From Patulibacter brassicae (GTDB lineage Bacteria > Actinomycetota > Thermoleophilia > Solirubrobacterales > Solirubrobacteraceae): a stretch of DNA of 64,000 nt. Made by a program: the position numbers and the translations under genes. The notes below the pieces were generated by a model. It was not told the origin of the DNA. It saw only the letters and a program-made list of their open reading frames with translations, and searched no databases. Below, piece after piece: positions 16,762-25,780 of the stretch; position 1 is the stretch's first letter; every line of letters starts with the position of its first letter. The stretch covers positions 130,162-194,161 of the forward strand of contig NZ_JAXAVX010000006.1 in assembly GCF_033949425.1 (NCBI RefSeq), given 5' to 3'.

Positions 16762-16780
16762 CGCCGCCCGCGGGGCGGCG
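16762..16780 (+). terminator. GC hairpin after the dehalogenase gene
   Basis: CGCCGCCC and GGGCGGCG pair around a GCG loop, 17 bases after the stop codon at 16745. Confidence 0.6.
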
Positions 16781-16806
16781 AGCGCCCTCTGGCATCGTCG
16801 TCGCTC

Positions 16807-17643
16807 GTGCGCGCTCTCGCCGTCCACTCCGACGTCCTCGTCGTCGTCTCGCGCGTCTGGCAGACGACGGCCGCGCTCGTGCGCGCCCCGGCCCCGGCCG
16901 ACGCGCCGAGCGGCCCGGGCGCGGCGACGACGCCCCGCGAGGCGTTCCTCGTCGACTCGCCGGTGTACCCCGACGAGCTCGAGCTCACCGCGCAGGTCGC
17001 GGGTCAGGCGGGGTTCTCCGTCGCCGGCCTGCTGGCGACGCACGGCGACTGGGACCATCTGCTCGGCCCGCTCGCCTTCCCGCAGGCCGCGCTCGGGGTC
17101 GCCGAGACGACCGCGGCCCGCCTGACGGGGCACAGCGGGCAGGCGGTCCGCGAGATGCGGGCCTTCGACGCCGAGCACTACGTCGCCCGCGAGCGCGGGC
17201 CCGGGCTCGGGGACGTGCAGGCCCTGCCGGTGCCCGGGAAGCTCGAGCTCGGCGCCGGCGAGGACGCCGGCGGCTCGGCCCCGCGTCACGAGCTCGAGCT
17301 GCACGCCGCGGACGGCCACACCGGCGACGGCATGGCGATCTGGGTGCCGTGGGCGCGCGTGCTGCTCTGCGGCGACTACCTGTCGCCGGTCGAGATCCCG
17401 ACCTGGCACGACGCCGACGGCTCGCGCACGGCCTACCGCGCGACGCTCGACCGCCTGAAGCCGCTCATCGAGCAGGCCGACTGGGTCGTGCCCGGGCACG
17501 GCGGGCCGATCGACGCCGCCCGCGCGCTGGCGATCTGGCGCGAGGACGTCGCCTACGTCGAGGACTGGGCGCTGCCGATCGCCCGCCGCGACGCCACGCA
17601 GCAGGCCCTGCACGAGCGCAACCGCGCCGCGGCCGGCGCGTGA
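16807..17643 (+). CDS. Metallo-beta-lactamase fold hydrolase
   Basis: 278 residues. The metal-binding motif is THGDWDH near residue 80, a variant of HxHxDH in which the second His is Asp. Further ligands are expected in DGHTGDG, LCGDYL and VVPGHGGP. The second domain includes AYRATLDRLKPLIEQ. The substrate is unknown; many relatives are thioester or phosphodiester hydrolases. GTG 16807 is preceded by CATCGT (16793-16798) eight bases upstream. Confidence 0.85.
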   Translation: MRALAVHSDVLVVVSRVWQTTAALVRAPAPADAPSGPGAATTPREAFLVDSPVYPDELELTAQVAGQAGFSVAGLLATHGDWDHLLGPLAFPQAALGVAETTAARLTGHSGQAVREMRAFDAEHYVARERGPGLGDVQALPVPGKLELGAGEDAGGSAPRHELELHAADGHTGDGMAIWVPWARVLLCGDYLSPVEIPTWHDADGSRTAYRATLDRLKPLIEQADWVVPGHGGPIDAARALAIWREDVAYVEDWALPIARRDATQQALHERNRAAAGA

Positions 17644-17647
17644 GCCG

Positions 17648-17917
17648 TCACGCGTCGACGCCGTCCTCGCCGAACGACCAGCCCTCGCCGTCGACGCGGA
17701 TCGCGGTGGGTGCCAGGCCGACGGCCGCCGCCGCGGTGCGCGCGACCTCCTGCGCGCGGGACTCCGCCTGCGGCCGGTCGTAGCCGGCGAGGCGCAGCAC
17801 CATCGACCCGTCGTCGAGCGGACGGACCGCGACGACGTCGTCGGCGACGCCGAGGGACTCCCGCACCTGCTCGCGCTCGGCGTCCGTCGCCTGGACGGTC
17901 AGGCGAACCTCCGCCAT
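17648..17917 (-). CDS. Conserved-looking 89-residue hypothetical protein
   Basis: Not recognised. Alternating strands and helices (VRLTVQATDAEREQVRESLG ... DDGSMVLRLAGYDRP) would suit a small alpha/beta fold of the ferredoxin-like kind. Its ATG follows the stop of the zinc-finger gene by one base, so both are in one operon, and it is convergent with the metallo-beta-lactamase fold gene. Confidence 0.6.
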   Translation of the reverse strand: MAEVRLTVQATDAEREQVRESLGVADDVVAVRPLDDGSMVLRLAGYDRPQAESRAQEVARTAAAAVGLAPTAIRVDGEGWSFGEDGVDA

Positions 17918-17918
17918 C

Positions 17919-18095
17919 TCAGCCGCCCCCGACGCCCCGGACGATCCGGCCCGTGCCGGCGCAGTCGGGGCAGCGCTCGCCGTCCAGCCGTCCGTCGCCG
18001 CCGCAGCGCGGGCAGACGTCCTCGCCGGTCCCGGGCGTGCCGGGCGGCGCCTCGTCGCCCGGGGCGACGTCCTGGGGGTCGGAACTCGTGCTCAT
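17919..18095 (-). CDS. 58-residue zinc-finger protein with DnaJ-like CxxCxGxG repeats
   Basis: The peptide begins MSTSSDPQDVAPGDEA, an acidic linker, and then has CPRCGGDGR and CPDCAGTGR, two CxxCxGxG elements as in the zinc domain of DnaJ or in small tryptophan RNA-binding attenuator-inhibitory-like proteins. Four cysteines would bind one zinc. ATG 18095 has TAGCCA six bases upstream, close to the leaderless pattern. Function unknown. It is divergent from the MrfA-like helicase (150 bases) and in operon with the 89-residue gene. Confidence 0.7.
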   Translation of the reverse strand: MSTSSDPQDVAPGDEAPPGTPGTGEDVCPRCGGDGRLDGERCPDCAGTGRIVRGVGGG

Positions 18096-18245
18096 GACGG
18101 GTGGCTACCCGGGGCCGTGGGCCGGTACCCGTGGGACGTCGCGCCCCGGGTCCGCGATCGTCGAGGCCACCCGGTCGTCCGGGCACGGCGGCGGCGCACG
18201 GCCCGCCACCGGGGGCCGCTCCGGGCGGTTCGCCACACTGGAGGG

Positions 18246-20930
18246 GTGAGCGGCGCGTCCCGGAGCCCCGAGCCGTGGCGCCCCCTGCTGGACGCCGGCC
18301 GCGAGGACGAGCGACTCGTCGCCTCGGCGTTCGAGGGCGCACGCCAGGCGCGCACGACGCCGCTGCCGGAGGCGCTGCACCCGGACCTGCGCGCCGCGCT
18401 GGCGGGCCGCGGCATCGAGCGGCTCTACGCGCACCAGGCCGAGGCGGTCGCGATCCCGGCGCCGCGGCCGTTCGTCGTCACGACGGGCACCGCGTCCGGC
18501 AAGTCGCTCTGCTTCCAGCTGCCGCTCGTGGACCGGCTGCTGCGCGAGCCGCGCGCCCGGGCGATCCTCCTCTACCCGACGAAGGCGCTCGCGCAGGACC
18601 AGGCCCGCGCGCTCGCCGCGCTCGGCCTCGGCGACCGGCTGCGGATCGCGATCTACGACGGCGACACCCCGCGCGAGGCGCGCCGCGACATCCGCCGACG
18701 CGCGAACGTCATCCTCACGAACCCCGACATGCTCCACGTCGGGATCCTGCCCCGGCCCGACCTCTGGGCCGAGGTCCTCGCTCGCCTGCGGATCCTCGTC
18801 ATCGACGAGGCGCACGTCTACCGCGGGGTCTTCGGCTCGCACGTCTCCAACGTCGTGCGCCGCCTGCGGCGGCTCGTCGAGCGCCACCAGACGCCGGGCG
18901 CCGCGGTCCGTCGCCTCGCCGCGGGCCAGGGAGACCTCTTCGCCGCCGCCGCGCAGGCCGGCGCGACGCCGACCTCGGGAACCGCACCGGGCGCGCTGCG
19001 CGTGCTGCTGGCCAGCGCGACGATCGCCAACCCGGTCGAGCACGCCCAGGCGCTCACCGGCCTGGAGGACGTCGCCCTGATCGACGACGACGGCTCGCCC
19101 GGGGTCGCGCGGCGGATCGCGCTCTGGAACCCGCCGCTGCTCGAGCCCGACGACGACCCGTACTGGGTCGCCGCGCAGGTCCGCCAGCGGCCCGCCGGCC
19201 CGCCCGGCGACGAGCCCGGCGCGGCGGCCGATCCGCCGGCGACGGTCGCGCCACCCGGCGCCGCCGACGCGGAGCCGGCGCCGACGCCAGCCGACCCCGA
19301 CGAGGTCGAGCTGCTCGACGCGTCCGAGCTGCAGGCCGGCCGCACGCGGCGCTCCGCCCTGACCGAGGCGGCCGAGATGCTCGCCGACCTCGCCGAGCGC
19401 GAGGTCCGCACGATCTGCTTCGTTCGGTCCCGCAAGGGCGTGGAGGTCGTCGCGCAGATGGCGGCCGAGGAGCTGCGCGAGCGGGGCCGCGACGCGCTCG
19501 CCGCGCAGGTCATCCCGTACCGCGCCGGGTACACGACCCGCCAGCGCCACGAGCTCGAGCGGCGGCTCGTCGACGGCGAGGTCCGCTGCGTCGTCACGAC
19601 GACCGCGCTCGAGCTCGGGATCGACATCGGCGAGCTCGACGCGTGCGTCGTCGTCACCTTCCCCGGCACCGTGGCGTCGCTGCGCCAGATGTGGGGTCGC
19701 GCGGGTCGTCGCGGTCGCGGCCTGGCCGTCTACGTCGCGGGCGAGGACGCGCTGGACCAGTGGTTCTGCCGCCATCCCGACGGGTTCCTCGACCGGCCGG
19801 TCGAGGCGGCGATCCTCCAGCACGAGAACGAGCCGATCCACCTCGCCCACCTCCTCTGCGCCGCCCACGAGGCGCCGCTGGACGCGCGCGACGCGGCGAC
19901 GCTCGGGCCGCGCTGGCGCGCGCACGCCGAGGAGCTCGTCGTGCGGGGGGCGCTGCGCGAGCGCGACGCGACCTTCCGCCCGGTCGAGGCGGACCGGTTC
20001 GCGGCCGGGGAGGTCGCGCTGCGCAGCGCGTCGAGCGCCCGGGTGGTGATCGTCGACGGCTCGACGGGCGAGGAGCTCGGGCACGTCGAGCGCGACAAGG
20101 CGCCCTCGGTCGTGCACCAGGGCGCGGTCTACCTGCACCTCGGGGAGCGCTACGAGGTCGCCGACCTCGACCTCGACCGCGGCTTCGCCGTCGTCGAGCC
20201 GTTCCACGGGAGCTGGTGGACGGAGCCCAAGCGCGAGATCGACATCACGTTCGAGCGGATCCTCGACCACCGCGAGGCGTGGCCGGACCGCGGCGGCGAC
20301 GCCGTCCCGATCCACCTCGGCACGGTGACGGTCACCGACACGGTCCTCGGCTACCAGCGGCGCAAGAGCGGCAGCGGCGAGATCATCGACCTGCAGACGA
20401 TCGACCTGCCGTCGGTGTCCTTCACCACCGAGGCGGTCTGGTGGCAGCCGGGGCCGTTCGTGGGGACCGACCCCCGACGGGCGATGGCCCGGCCGGCCGC
20501 GGCGGTCGGCGGCGCGCCCGCGACCGGCGCTCGCGGTGCGGCCGGCGGGCCCCCGGCGTGGGATGCGTTCCCCAGCGAGCACCTGCTCGGGTCGCTGCAC
20601 GCCGCCGAGCACGCGCAGATCGCGGTCCTGCCGCTGCTGGCGATGTGCGACCGCTGGGACGTCGGAGGACTGTCGACGAACCTGCACCCGCAGCTCGGCG
20701 GCCCGGCGATCATCGTCTACGAGGGGCACGTCGGCGGGGTGGGGATCGTCCGCCAGGCCTACCGCCGGTTCGAGGAGTGGGCGAGCGACGCGCGGACGCT
20801 CATCGACGAGTGCCCGTGCCGGGCCGGCTGCCCGTCGTGCGTGCAGTCGCCGAAGTGCGGCAACCTCAACGAGCCGCTGCACAAGGCCGGCGCGCTGGAG
20901 CTGCTGGGCCGCCTGACCGGGACCCGCTGA
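18246..20930 (+). CDS. MrfA/YprA-type DEAD/DEAH-box DNA helicase with DUF1998 domain
   Basis: 894 residues. Motif I GTASGKSLCFQ (near 81), Ib TNPDMLHVGIL, DEAH box VIDEAHVYRG (near 187), ASATIANP, motif VI QMWGRAGRRGRG. The C-terminal DUF1998 region ends with four cysteines in CPCRAGCPSCVQSPKCGN, the Fe-S/zinc site of MrfA. MrfA in Bacillus takes part in mitomycin-lesion repair, so a repair role is likely. A Pro/Ala-rich insert of about 50 residues (near 315-360) separates the two RecA lobes. GTG 18246 follows CACACT by six bases. Confidence 0.9.
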   Translation: MSGASRSPEPWRPLLDAGREDERLVASAFEGARQARTTPLPEALHPDLRAALAGRGIERLYAHQAEAVAIPAPRPFVVTTGTASGKSLCFQLPLVDRLLREPRARAILLYPTKALAQDQARALAALGLGDRLRIAIYDGDTPREARRDIRRRANVILTNPDMLHVGILPRPDLWAEVLARLRILVIDEAHVYRGVFGSHVSNVVRRLRRLVERHQTPGAAVRRLAAGQGDLFAAAAQAGATPTSGTAPGALRVLLASATIANPVEHAQALTGLEDVALIDDDGSPGVARRIALWNPPLLEPDDDPYWVAAQVRQRPAGPPGDEPGAAADPPATVAPPGAADAEPAPTPADPDEVELLDASELQAGRTRRSALTEAAEMLADLAEREVRTICFVRSRKGVEVVAQMAAEELRERGRDALAAQVIPYRAGYTTRQRHELERRLVDGEVRCVVTTTALELGIDIGELDACVVVTFPGTVASLRQMWGRAGRRGRGLAVYVAGEDALDQWFCRHPDGFLDRPVEAAILQHENEPIHLAHLLCAAHEAPLDARDAATLGPRWRAHAEELVVRGALRERDATFRPVEADRFAAGEVALRSASSARVVIVDGSTGEELGHVERDKAPSVVHQGAVYLHLGERYEVADLDLDRGFAVVEPFHGSWWTEPKREIDITFERILDHREAWPDRGGDAVPIHLGTVTVTDTVLGYQRRKSGSGEIIDLQTIDLPSVSFTTEAVWWQPGPFVGTDPRRAMARPAAAVGGAPATGARGAAGGPPAWDAFPSEHLLGSLHAAEHAQIAVLPLLAMCDRWDVGGLSTNLHPQLGGPAIIVYEGHVGGVGIVRQAYRRFEEWASDARTLIDECPCRAGCPSCVQSPKCGNLNEPLHKAGALELLGRLTGTR

Positions 20931-21071
20931 GCTCCGATCCTCGGGCCGCCTGGTGGCCAGGACCGGCGCGTGGCCGAGGACGGACGCCCTCCGATGGTCC
21001 CGGCCGTGGTCTGCCCACCCGTGGTCCTTGGCCCGGGCCGACCGTCGGTGAATCCGGGCCGAGGCGCCCGA

Positions 21072-21332
21072 TCAGCGCCGAGCGCGCCGTCGGGCCCAGC
21101 GGCTGCCCGGCTGCGCCGGCAGGCGCGCGCCGTGGAGCCACGGCAGCCCGGCGAGCAGCAGTCCCCACAGGAGGATCCGTCGGTGGCCCTTCGCGGCGGT
21201 GACCGCCCCGGCGACGAGCACCACGACGACGGCGACGAGGCCCACCGCCGTCCACGCGATGAGCGTCCAGTCGGGCGAGACGAGGTACGACCCGCCCTGG
21301 TCCTCGTACGTCGTGGGGACGTCGGACGTCAC
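21072..21332 (-). CDS. Small membrane protein (86 residues)
   Basis: After an N-terminus with YEDQGGSYLVSPDWT come two hydrophobic helices (about 23-47 and 54-66), then a basic tail (RWARRRARR). No family recognised. GTG 21332 is chosen because TACCCT (21339-21344, minus strand) lies six bases upstream; GTG 21377 would add 15 residues containing that box. Convergent with the helicase gene. Confidence 0.65.
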   Translation of the reverse strand: MTSDVPTTYEDQGGSYLVSPDWTLIAWTAVGLVAVVVVLVAGAVTAAKGHRRILLWGLLLAGLPWLHGARLPAQPGSRWARRRARR

Positions 21333-21752
21333 GGGAGCAGGGTAGTCGTCGGAGGCGCTGCGCGGTGCGGCGCTCACCGGCCCGCCTCGCGCGAGCGGCG
21401 TACCGGGGCCGGGGAGCGACGGCTGCGCGGCGCTCGCCCCGGGGACCGGCTCGAGCGCCGTACCGCGGTCGTGGCGGGGAGGAGCCGCCGCTGGGGCGGC
21501 GAACGAGACCGGGCCGACGCCGTCGGCGCCCGCGCCAGGGGCGCCGCTCGCTCACGCGGACGGCGTGGCGGAACGCGACGGGCCGCCGCTCGCAGTCGGG
21601 TGGTCCGCGGCCCCGCTTCCCGGGCCATCGCGTGCAGGATCCGGCGAACCTGCACGGAACCTGCGCCGCGGCGCGCGCCCGGGGACCGAATCCTGCACCG
21701 AAGCTGCACGCCGTCCGGCGAGCGTGCTGCCAGGCGGCACGCTCCTGCAGCC
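21333..21752. other. Gene-free stretch upstream of the M23 peptidase
   Basis: About 420 bases. The right half has several CCTGCA/CTGCA(C/G) words (21650-21720) and an inverted repeat AGCGTGC...GCACGCT (21721-21743) just before ATG 21753. Cell-wall hydrolase genes in actinobacteria often carry a c-di-AMP riboswitch here, but I cannot match its conserved core. Confidence 0.4.
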
Positions 21753-22811
21753 ATGTCGCGGGCACAACCACGCAGCGCTCCGGTGCTGCAAACGGCAGCG
21801 GTCCTTCTTGCCGCCGTGACCCTGCCGCTCGTCGACGCCCGGACCGAGGCCCATGCCGCCGGAGCCTCGGTCCGGACGCCGACCACGACCGTCGAGCCGG
21901 CCGCCGCACCACGGGGCGGTGGGCTCGACGCGTCGCAGACGATCAACGCGCCGACCACGACGACCTCGATCGGGGGGACGACCCCCGAGGCGCCCGCGCG
22001 CGTGCGCGCGGCGATCACCCGCTTCCAGCTCACCCGCAGCGTCTGGCGCGCGGGCGCCGCCGCCCCGCAGGTCCGCATCCGCCTCGACGCGGCGCGGCAG
22101 ACCGCGGCGACGGTGCAGCTGCGGATCGAGGACCGTGCGAGCCACCGCCTCGTCGCCAAGCAGGCGCTCGGCACCGTCCGCTCGGGCGTCGACGTCGCCC
22201 AGGACGTCACGAAGGCGATCGCCGCGAAGCCCGGCCGCTACCGGCTGCGGCTCGTCGTGACCGACGCGACGGGAAAGCGCGCGCGGCGCGCCGGTGCCCC
22301 GGCGCTGCGCAACCTGCGCGTGCGCGAGGCGCAGGCGACCGCGACCGCGCCGACGCCCCATGCGGGGGCGACGACCGTCTTCCCGGTGCAGGGCCGCTGC
22401 AACTTCCGCAGCCTGCAGGCCCAGCGGTTCCAGGCCGGCCGCGGCGGCGGACGCCGCCACAACGGCCAGGACATCGGCACCTACGACGGCTCCCCGCCCG
22501 TCGTCGCGTTCACGGCCGGCGTCATCGAGCGCACCTGGTGGGACGACGCGGGCGGCGGCTGGACCCTCGTCCTCAACGGCGACGACGGCATCGCCTACGG
22601 CTACCTCCACCTGCAGCCGGGCTCGACCGTCGTCCGCGCCGGACAGCGCGTCGCCGCCGGCCAGGCGCTCGCGAACGCCGGTCACTCCGGCGGCGACTAC
22701 GAGCCGCACCTGCACTTCGAGATGCGGCCCCAGCCGTGGTCGGGCAACCGGGACCGGGCGATCGACCCGTACCCGGTGCTCGTGAAGCTGCCCAACCCCT
22801 GCGACGGCTGA
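21753..22811 (+). CDS. Secreted M23-family metallopeptidase
   Basis: 352 residues. The N-terminus has a signal-peptide-like run (VLQTAAVLLAAVTLPLVDA) with likely cleavage near EAHAAGA, then a Thr/Pro linker and a beta-rich domain (about 85-200). The C-terminal domain has the LytM zinc signature: GRRHNGQDIG with the first His/Asp ligands, GYLHLQ and the HxH motif in PHLHFEM. It cuts peptide cross-links of the cell wall or binds them outside the cell. CNFRSLQ and LPNPCDG may form one disulphide. Confidence 0.9.
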   Translation: MSRAQPRSAPVLQTAAVLLAAVTLPLVDARTEAHAAGASVRTPTTTVEPAAAPRGGGLDASQTINAPTTTTSIGGTTPEAPARVRAAITRFQLTRSVWRAGAAAPQVRIRLDAARQTAATVQLRIEDRASHRLVAKQALGTVRSGVDVAQDVTKAIAAKPGRYRLRLVVTDATGKRARRAGAPALRNLRVREAQATATAPTPHAGATTVFPVQGRCNFRSLQAQRFQAGRGGGRRHNGQDIGTYDGSPPVVAFTAGVIERTWWDDAGGGWTLVLNGDDGIAYGYLHLQPGSTVVRAGQRVAAGQALANAGHSGGDYEPHLHFEMRPQPWSGNRDRAIDPYPVLVKLPNPCDG

Positions 22812-22835
22812 GCGCGCGCACGGCCGCGCAGCCGC

Positions 22836-22841
22836 TACCCT
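22836..22841 (+). promoter_or_regulatory. -10 box of the tRNA-Phe gene
   Basis: TACCCT lies 11 bases before the mature tRNA 5' end, so transcription should begin about four bases ahead of it. Confidence 0.5.
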
Positions 22842-22852
22842 GTCGCATCCTC

Positions 22853-22925
22853 GGCGAGATAGCTCAGTTGGTAGAGCACACGACTGAAAATCGTGGTGTC
22901 CCCGGTTCGAGTCCGGGTCTCGCCA
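22853..22925 (+). tRNA. tRNA-Phe (anticodon GAA)
   Basis: 73 bases fold as a full cloverleaf: acceptor GGCGAGA with TCTCGCC, D-arm with AGCTCAGTTGGTAGAGC, anticodon stem CGACT...AATCG with loop CTGAAAA (anticodon GAA), and T-arm GGTTCGAGTCC. The discriminator base is A. The 3' CCA is not encoded (CTC follows), so it must be added by tRNA nucleotidyltransferase. Confidence 0.97.
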
Positions 22926-22933
22926 CTCCCGGA

Positions 22934-22952
22934 GGCCCCGCAATGCGGGGCC
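22934..22952 (+). terminator. Terminator hairpin after tRNA-Phe
   Basis: GGCCCCGC-AAT-GCGGGGCC, a perfect eight-base stem, followed by TTCGTCGTT, the closest to a T-rich tail seen in this window. Confidence 0.85.
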
Positions 22953-22968
22953 TTCGTCGTTCGGGGGA

Positions 22969-24147
22969 TCAGCGCGGCGGCGGCGCGCCGAGGACCCGCT
23001 CCAGACGGATCGCGGCCTGGAGCTCCGCCTGACGGGCGCGGACCGGTCGGCCGAGGCGCTCCTCGATGCCGCTCAGTCGGTAGGCGACCGTCCGGTCGTT
23101 GACGCCGAGCGCGGCGGCGGCAGCCGACGCGTTGAAGCCGCAGGCGAAGTAGGCGACGAGCGTCTCGCGGAGCTTCGTCCCGTCGCGGCCGTCGCCGAGC
23201 GGACCGAGCTCGGCGGCGACGAACGCCCGGGCGGCGCGCTCGTCGGCGAGGAGCACCGACTCGAGCGCGACGTCGTCGAAGCGCGTCACCGGGTCGCCGG
23301 TGGCGGCACCGATCCGGTGAGCGGCCCGCGCCTCGCGGTGGCTGCGGCGAAAGCCGTCGGCTCCCCGGGCCGGACGGCCGAGCGCCAGGCCGCCCTCCCA
23401 GCCGCCGAGCGCCTCGCGCAGATCGCGCTCGTCGCCCGCGCCCGCGAGCCAGCCCCAGCACGTCTGCTCGCCGACGCTGACGACGAGGCACGGTGCGCCG
23501 GCCGTCGCCGCGATCCGCCCGATCTCGCCCTCCGCGCCGGGGCCCCACGCCACGACCGCGCGGTGCGTCGCCGCGAGGTCGTAGCCCAGCGCGCAGGGGT
23601 CGACGTCGCCCCCGTCCAGCACGTCGCGCACGAGCTGGACGCGCCGCTGCTCGCGGCCGCGCAGCAGGCGCTCGCGCTCGCGGGTGTACTCGTCGACGAC
23701 GAAGGGGATCACCGCGTCGACGTAGGCGAACATCCCCCGCGTCCAGCGCCGCAGGAGCGTGCTGCGGGTCGCCGGGTCGACGTCCTCCAGGGCGTCGACG
23801 GCGTCCTGGAGCGCCTCCCAGGCCACGGCCTCGCCGATCCGGTACGTCCGCAGGCCGGCGACGAGCGGCGTGCCGATCCGCGCGCCGATCCGGGCCTCGT
23901 CGATCGCGTCCGACGGCGGCCCGAAGGGCAGCGGGTCGCCCTCGCGGACCGCGTGCGCGAGGGCGGCGCGGAGGTTGCCGTGGCAGCTGCGCCGCATCGC
24001 CGCGGTCATCTCCGGGTCCGTGCCGACGCCGGAGTCGGGGACCTCGGCCGCGAAGCGCGCGAGCATCCGCTCGACGAGGTCGTCCTCGCGCTCCCGGATC
24101 GCGTTCGCGACGCGATCGACGAGCTGCTGCCGGGTCCGCGTGTCCAC
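22969..24147 (-). CDS. PucR-type transcriptional regulator with C-terminal HTH
   Basis: 392 residues. The last ~55 residues are the PucR-type helix-turn-helix: LRETLVAYFACGFNASAAAAALGVNDRTVAYRLSGIEERLGR. The middle has a GGDEF-like alpha/beta domain found in CdaR/PucR proteins, and the N-terminal half is helical (RsbRD/histidine-kinase-N-like). GTG 24147 is leaderless behind TAGGTT (24156-24161, minus strand; eight-base gap). Divergent from the amine oxidase, which is a likely target because PucR proteins often control nitrogen-compound catabolism. Confidence 0.85.
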   Translation of the reverse strand: MDTRTRQQLVDRVANAIREREDDLVERMLARFAAEVPDSGVGTDPEMTAAMRRSCHGNLRAALAHAVREGDPLPFGPPSDAIDEARIGARIGTPLVAGLRTYRIGEAVAWEALQDAVDALEDVDPATRSTLLRRWTRGMFAYVDAVIPFVVDEYTRERERLLRGREQRRVQLVRDVLDGGDVDPCALGYDLAATHRAVVAWGPGAEGEIGRIAATAGAPCLVVSVGEQTCWGWLAGAGDERDLREALGGWEGGLALGRPARGADGFRRSHREARAAHRIGAATGDPVTRFDDVALESVLLADERAARAFVAAELGPLGDGRDGTKLRETLVAYFACGFNASAAAAALGVNDRTVAYRLSGIEERLGRPVRARQAELQAAIRLERVLGAPPPR

Positions 24148-24312
24148 CGTCGTCGAACCTAGTCCCGTCGCCGCGCCTCCGCCACCCGACCATCGCCGAG
24201 CGGGCGGATCGCCGCGCGCTCCAGCCCGCGGGCCGACCGCCCGACACCTCGTCGCTGGGGGCCGCCGTCGCCTTCCTGCCCTGTCCGGCGGCGACGACCC
24301 ACGGCGGCCGTT

Positions 24313-24327
24313 CGACGATCTTCGTCG
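24313..24327. promoter_or_regulatory. Inverted repeat between the PucR regulator and the amine oxidase
   Basis: CGACGA-TCT-TCGTCG lies 68 bases before the amine oxidase ATG, in the 247-base divergent gap. It could be the regulator's binding site; CGACGA is a common word in this genome, so the evidence is weak. Confidence 0.35.
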
Positions 24328-24394
24328 AGGGCGGGCGTGGCGATCGGCGAAGGTCGTGGAGCGCCCGCGCCCGGGTGCCCGCGAGCCTCGGGGC

Positions 24395-25780
24395 ATGCGC
24401 AGCACGACCACCGATGTCGTCGTCGTCGGCGCGGGGCTCTCGGGTCTCGCGGCGGCCCGGACCCTCGTCGCCGCCGGCGCCTCCGTCGTCGTCCTCGAGG
24501 CCCGCGATCGCGTCGGGGGACGCCTGCTGAACCACGAGCTCGCCGGGGGCGGGATCGTCGAGGTCGGCGGCCAGTGGGTCGGTCCGGCACAGCACCGCGT
24601 GAACGCGGTGATCGACGAGCTCGGCCTCGAGCGGTTCCCGACGTACGACGAGGGCGACAACCAGTTCGAGCACCGCGGGCGGCGCTCCCGCTACCGCGGC
24701 GCGATCCCGCGCGTGAACCCGCTGGCGCTCGCGGACGTCGCCCAGGCGCAGGCGCGGCTGGACCGGATGGCGCGGCACGTGCCCCTCGACGCGCCCTGGC
24801 GGGCGCCGCGGGCCACCCGCTGGGACGCGCAGACCTTCGCGACGTGGATCGCGCGCAACACCGCCACGTCGTTGGCCCGGGAGTTCTTCACGCTCATGTG
24901 CGAGGCCGTCTTCTCCGCCGAGCCGGCGGAGCTCTCGCTCCTGCACGTCCTCTTCTACCTCCACTCCGGGGGCGGCTTCGACGCGCTGATCGAGACGGAC
25001 GGCGGCGCGCAGCAGGACCGCGTCGTCGGCGGATCCCAGCGGGTCGCGCAGCGGCTGGCGGAGGAGCTCGGCGACCGCGTCGTGCTCGACGCGCCGGTGC
25101 GCCGGATCGCGCAGGACGGCGACGGCCTGGTCGTCGAGGCCGACGGCGTCGCGGCGCGCGCGGCGCGCGCGATCGTCGCGGTGCCGCCCACGATCGCCGG
25201 GCGGATCGCGTACGAGCCCGCGTTGCCCGGCTGGCGCGACCAGCTCACGCAGCGGATGGCGATGGGCTCGGTCATCAAGTGCATGGCCGTCTACGACGAG
25301 CCGTTCTGGCGCGCCGAAGGGCTCTCGGGCCAGGTGACGAGCACCGAGGGCCCGGTGAAGGTCGTCTTCGACAACACGCCCTCGACCGGCGGCGTCGGCG
25401 TCCTCATCGGCTTCCTCGAGGGCGCGCACGCCCGGGCGCTCGGGGCGGTCTCCGTCGACGAGCGGCGCGCCGCGGTCGTCGGCTGCTTCACGCGGTACTT
25501 CGGGCCGCGGGCGGCGACCCCCAGCGAGTACGTCGAACGCGCCTGGGCGGAGGAGCGCTGGAGCGGCGGCGGCTACGCCGGGATGCTGCCGCCGGGCGTC
25601 CTGACGTCGATCGGCTTCGCGCTGCGGCGGCCGTGCGGCGCGATCCACTGGGCGGGCACCGAGACCGCCGAGCGGTTCTCCGGCTACATGGACGGTGCCC
25701 TGACGGCGGGCGAGCGCGCGGCGCGCGAGGTCCTGGCCGCCGGCCTCGACCGGCGCGTCGGCGAGGTCGTCGACGCCTGA
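24395..25780 (+). CDS. FAD-dependent amine oxidase (flavin monoamine oxidase family)
   Basis: 461 residues. The FAD-binding motif VVVVGAGLSGLAAARTL (residues 8-24) is followed by VVLEARDRVGGRL, the GGQWVGP loop, and the C-terminal FAD site HWAGTETAERFSGYMDGAL. This is the layout of monoamine and putrescine oxidases, which convert amines to aldehydes, ammonia and hydrogen peroxide. The usual position of a covalent-flavin Cys is Thr/Ala here, so FAD is probably noncovalent, as in bacterial relatives. Substrate not decided. Divergent PucR gene suggests amine-responsive control. Confidence 0.9.
   Translation: MRSTTTDVVVVGAGLSGLAAARTLVAAGASVVVLEARDRVGGRLLNHELAGGGIVEVGGQWVGPAQHRVNAVIDELGLERFPTYDEGDNQFEHRGRRSRYRGAIPRVNPLALADVAQAQARLDRMARHVPLDAPWRAPRATRWDAQTFATWIARNTATSLAREFFTLMCEAVFSAEPAELSLLHVLFYLHSGGGFDALIETDGGAQQDRVVGGSQRVAQRLAEELGDRVVLDAPVRRIAQDGDGLVVEADGVAARAARAIVAVPPTIAGRIAYEPALPGWRDQLTQRMAMGSVIKCMAVYDEPFWRAEGLSGQVTSTEGPVKVVFDNTPSTGGVGVLIGFLEGAHARALGAVSVDERRAAVVGCFTRYFGPRAATPSEYVERAWAEERWSGGGYAGMLPPGVLTSIGFALRRPCGAIHWAGTETAERFSGYMDGALTAGERAAREVLAAGLDRRVGEVVDA

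Noticed and set aside
21640..21752. Possible c-di-AMP (ydaO-type) riboswitch ahead of the M23 peptidase
   Set aside because: Such switches are common before wall hydrolases, and CCGAATCC resembles one conserved segment, but the other core segments could not be aligned. A covariance-model search would decide.
24160..24660. Extension of the PucR gene upstream across the amine oxidase start
   Set aside because: The open frame continues by chance; TAGGTT just before GTG 24147 and the known domain limits support the shorter protein.
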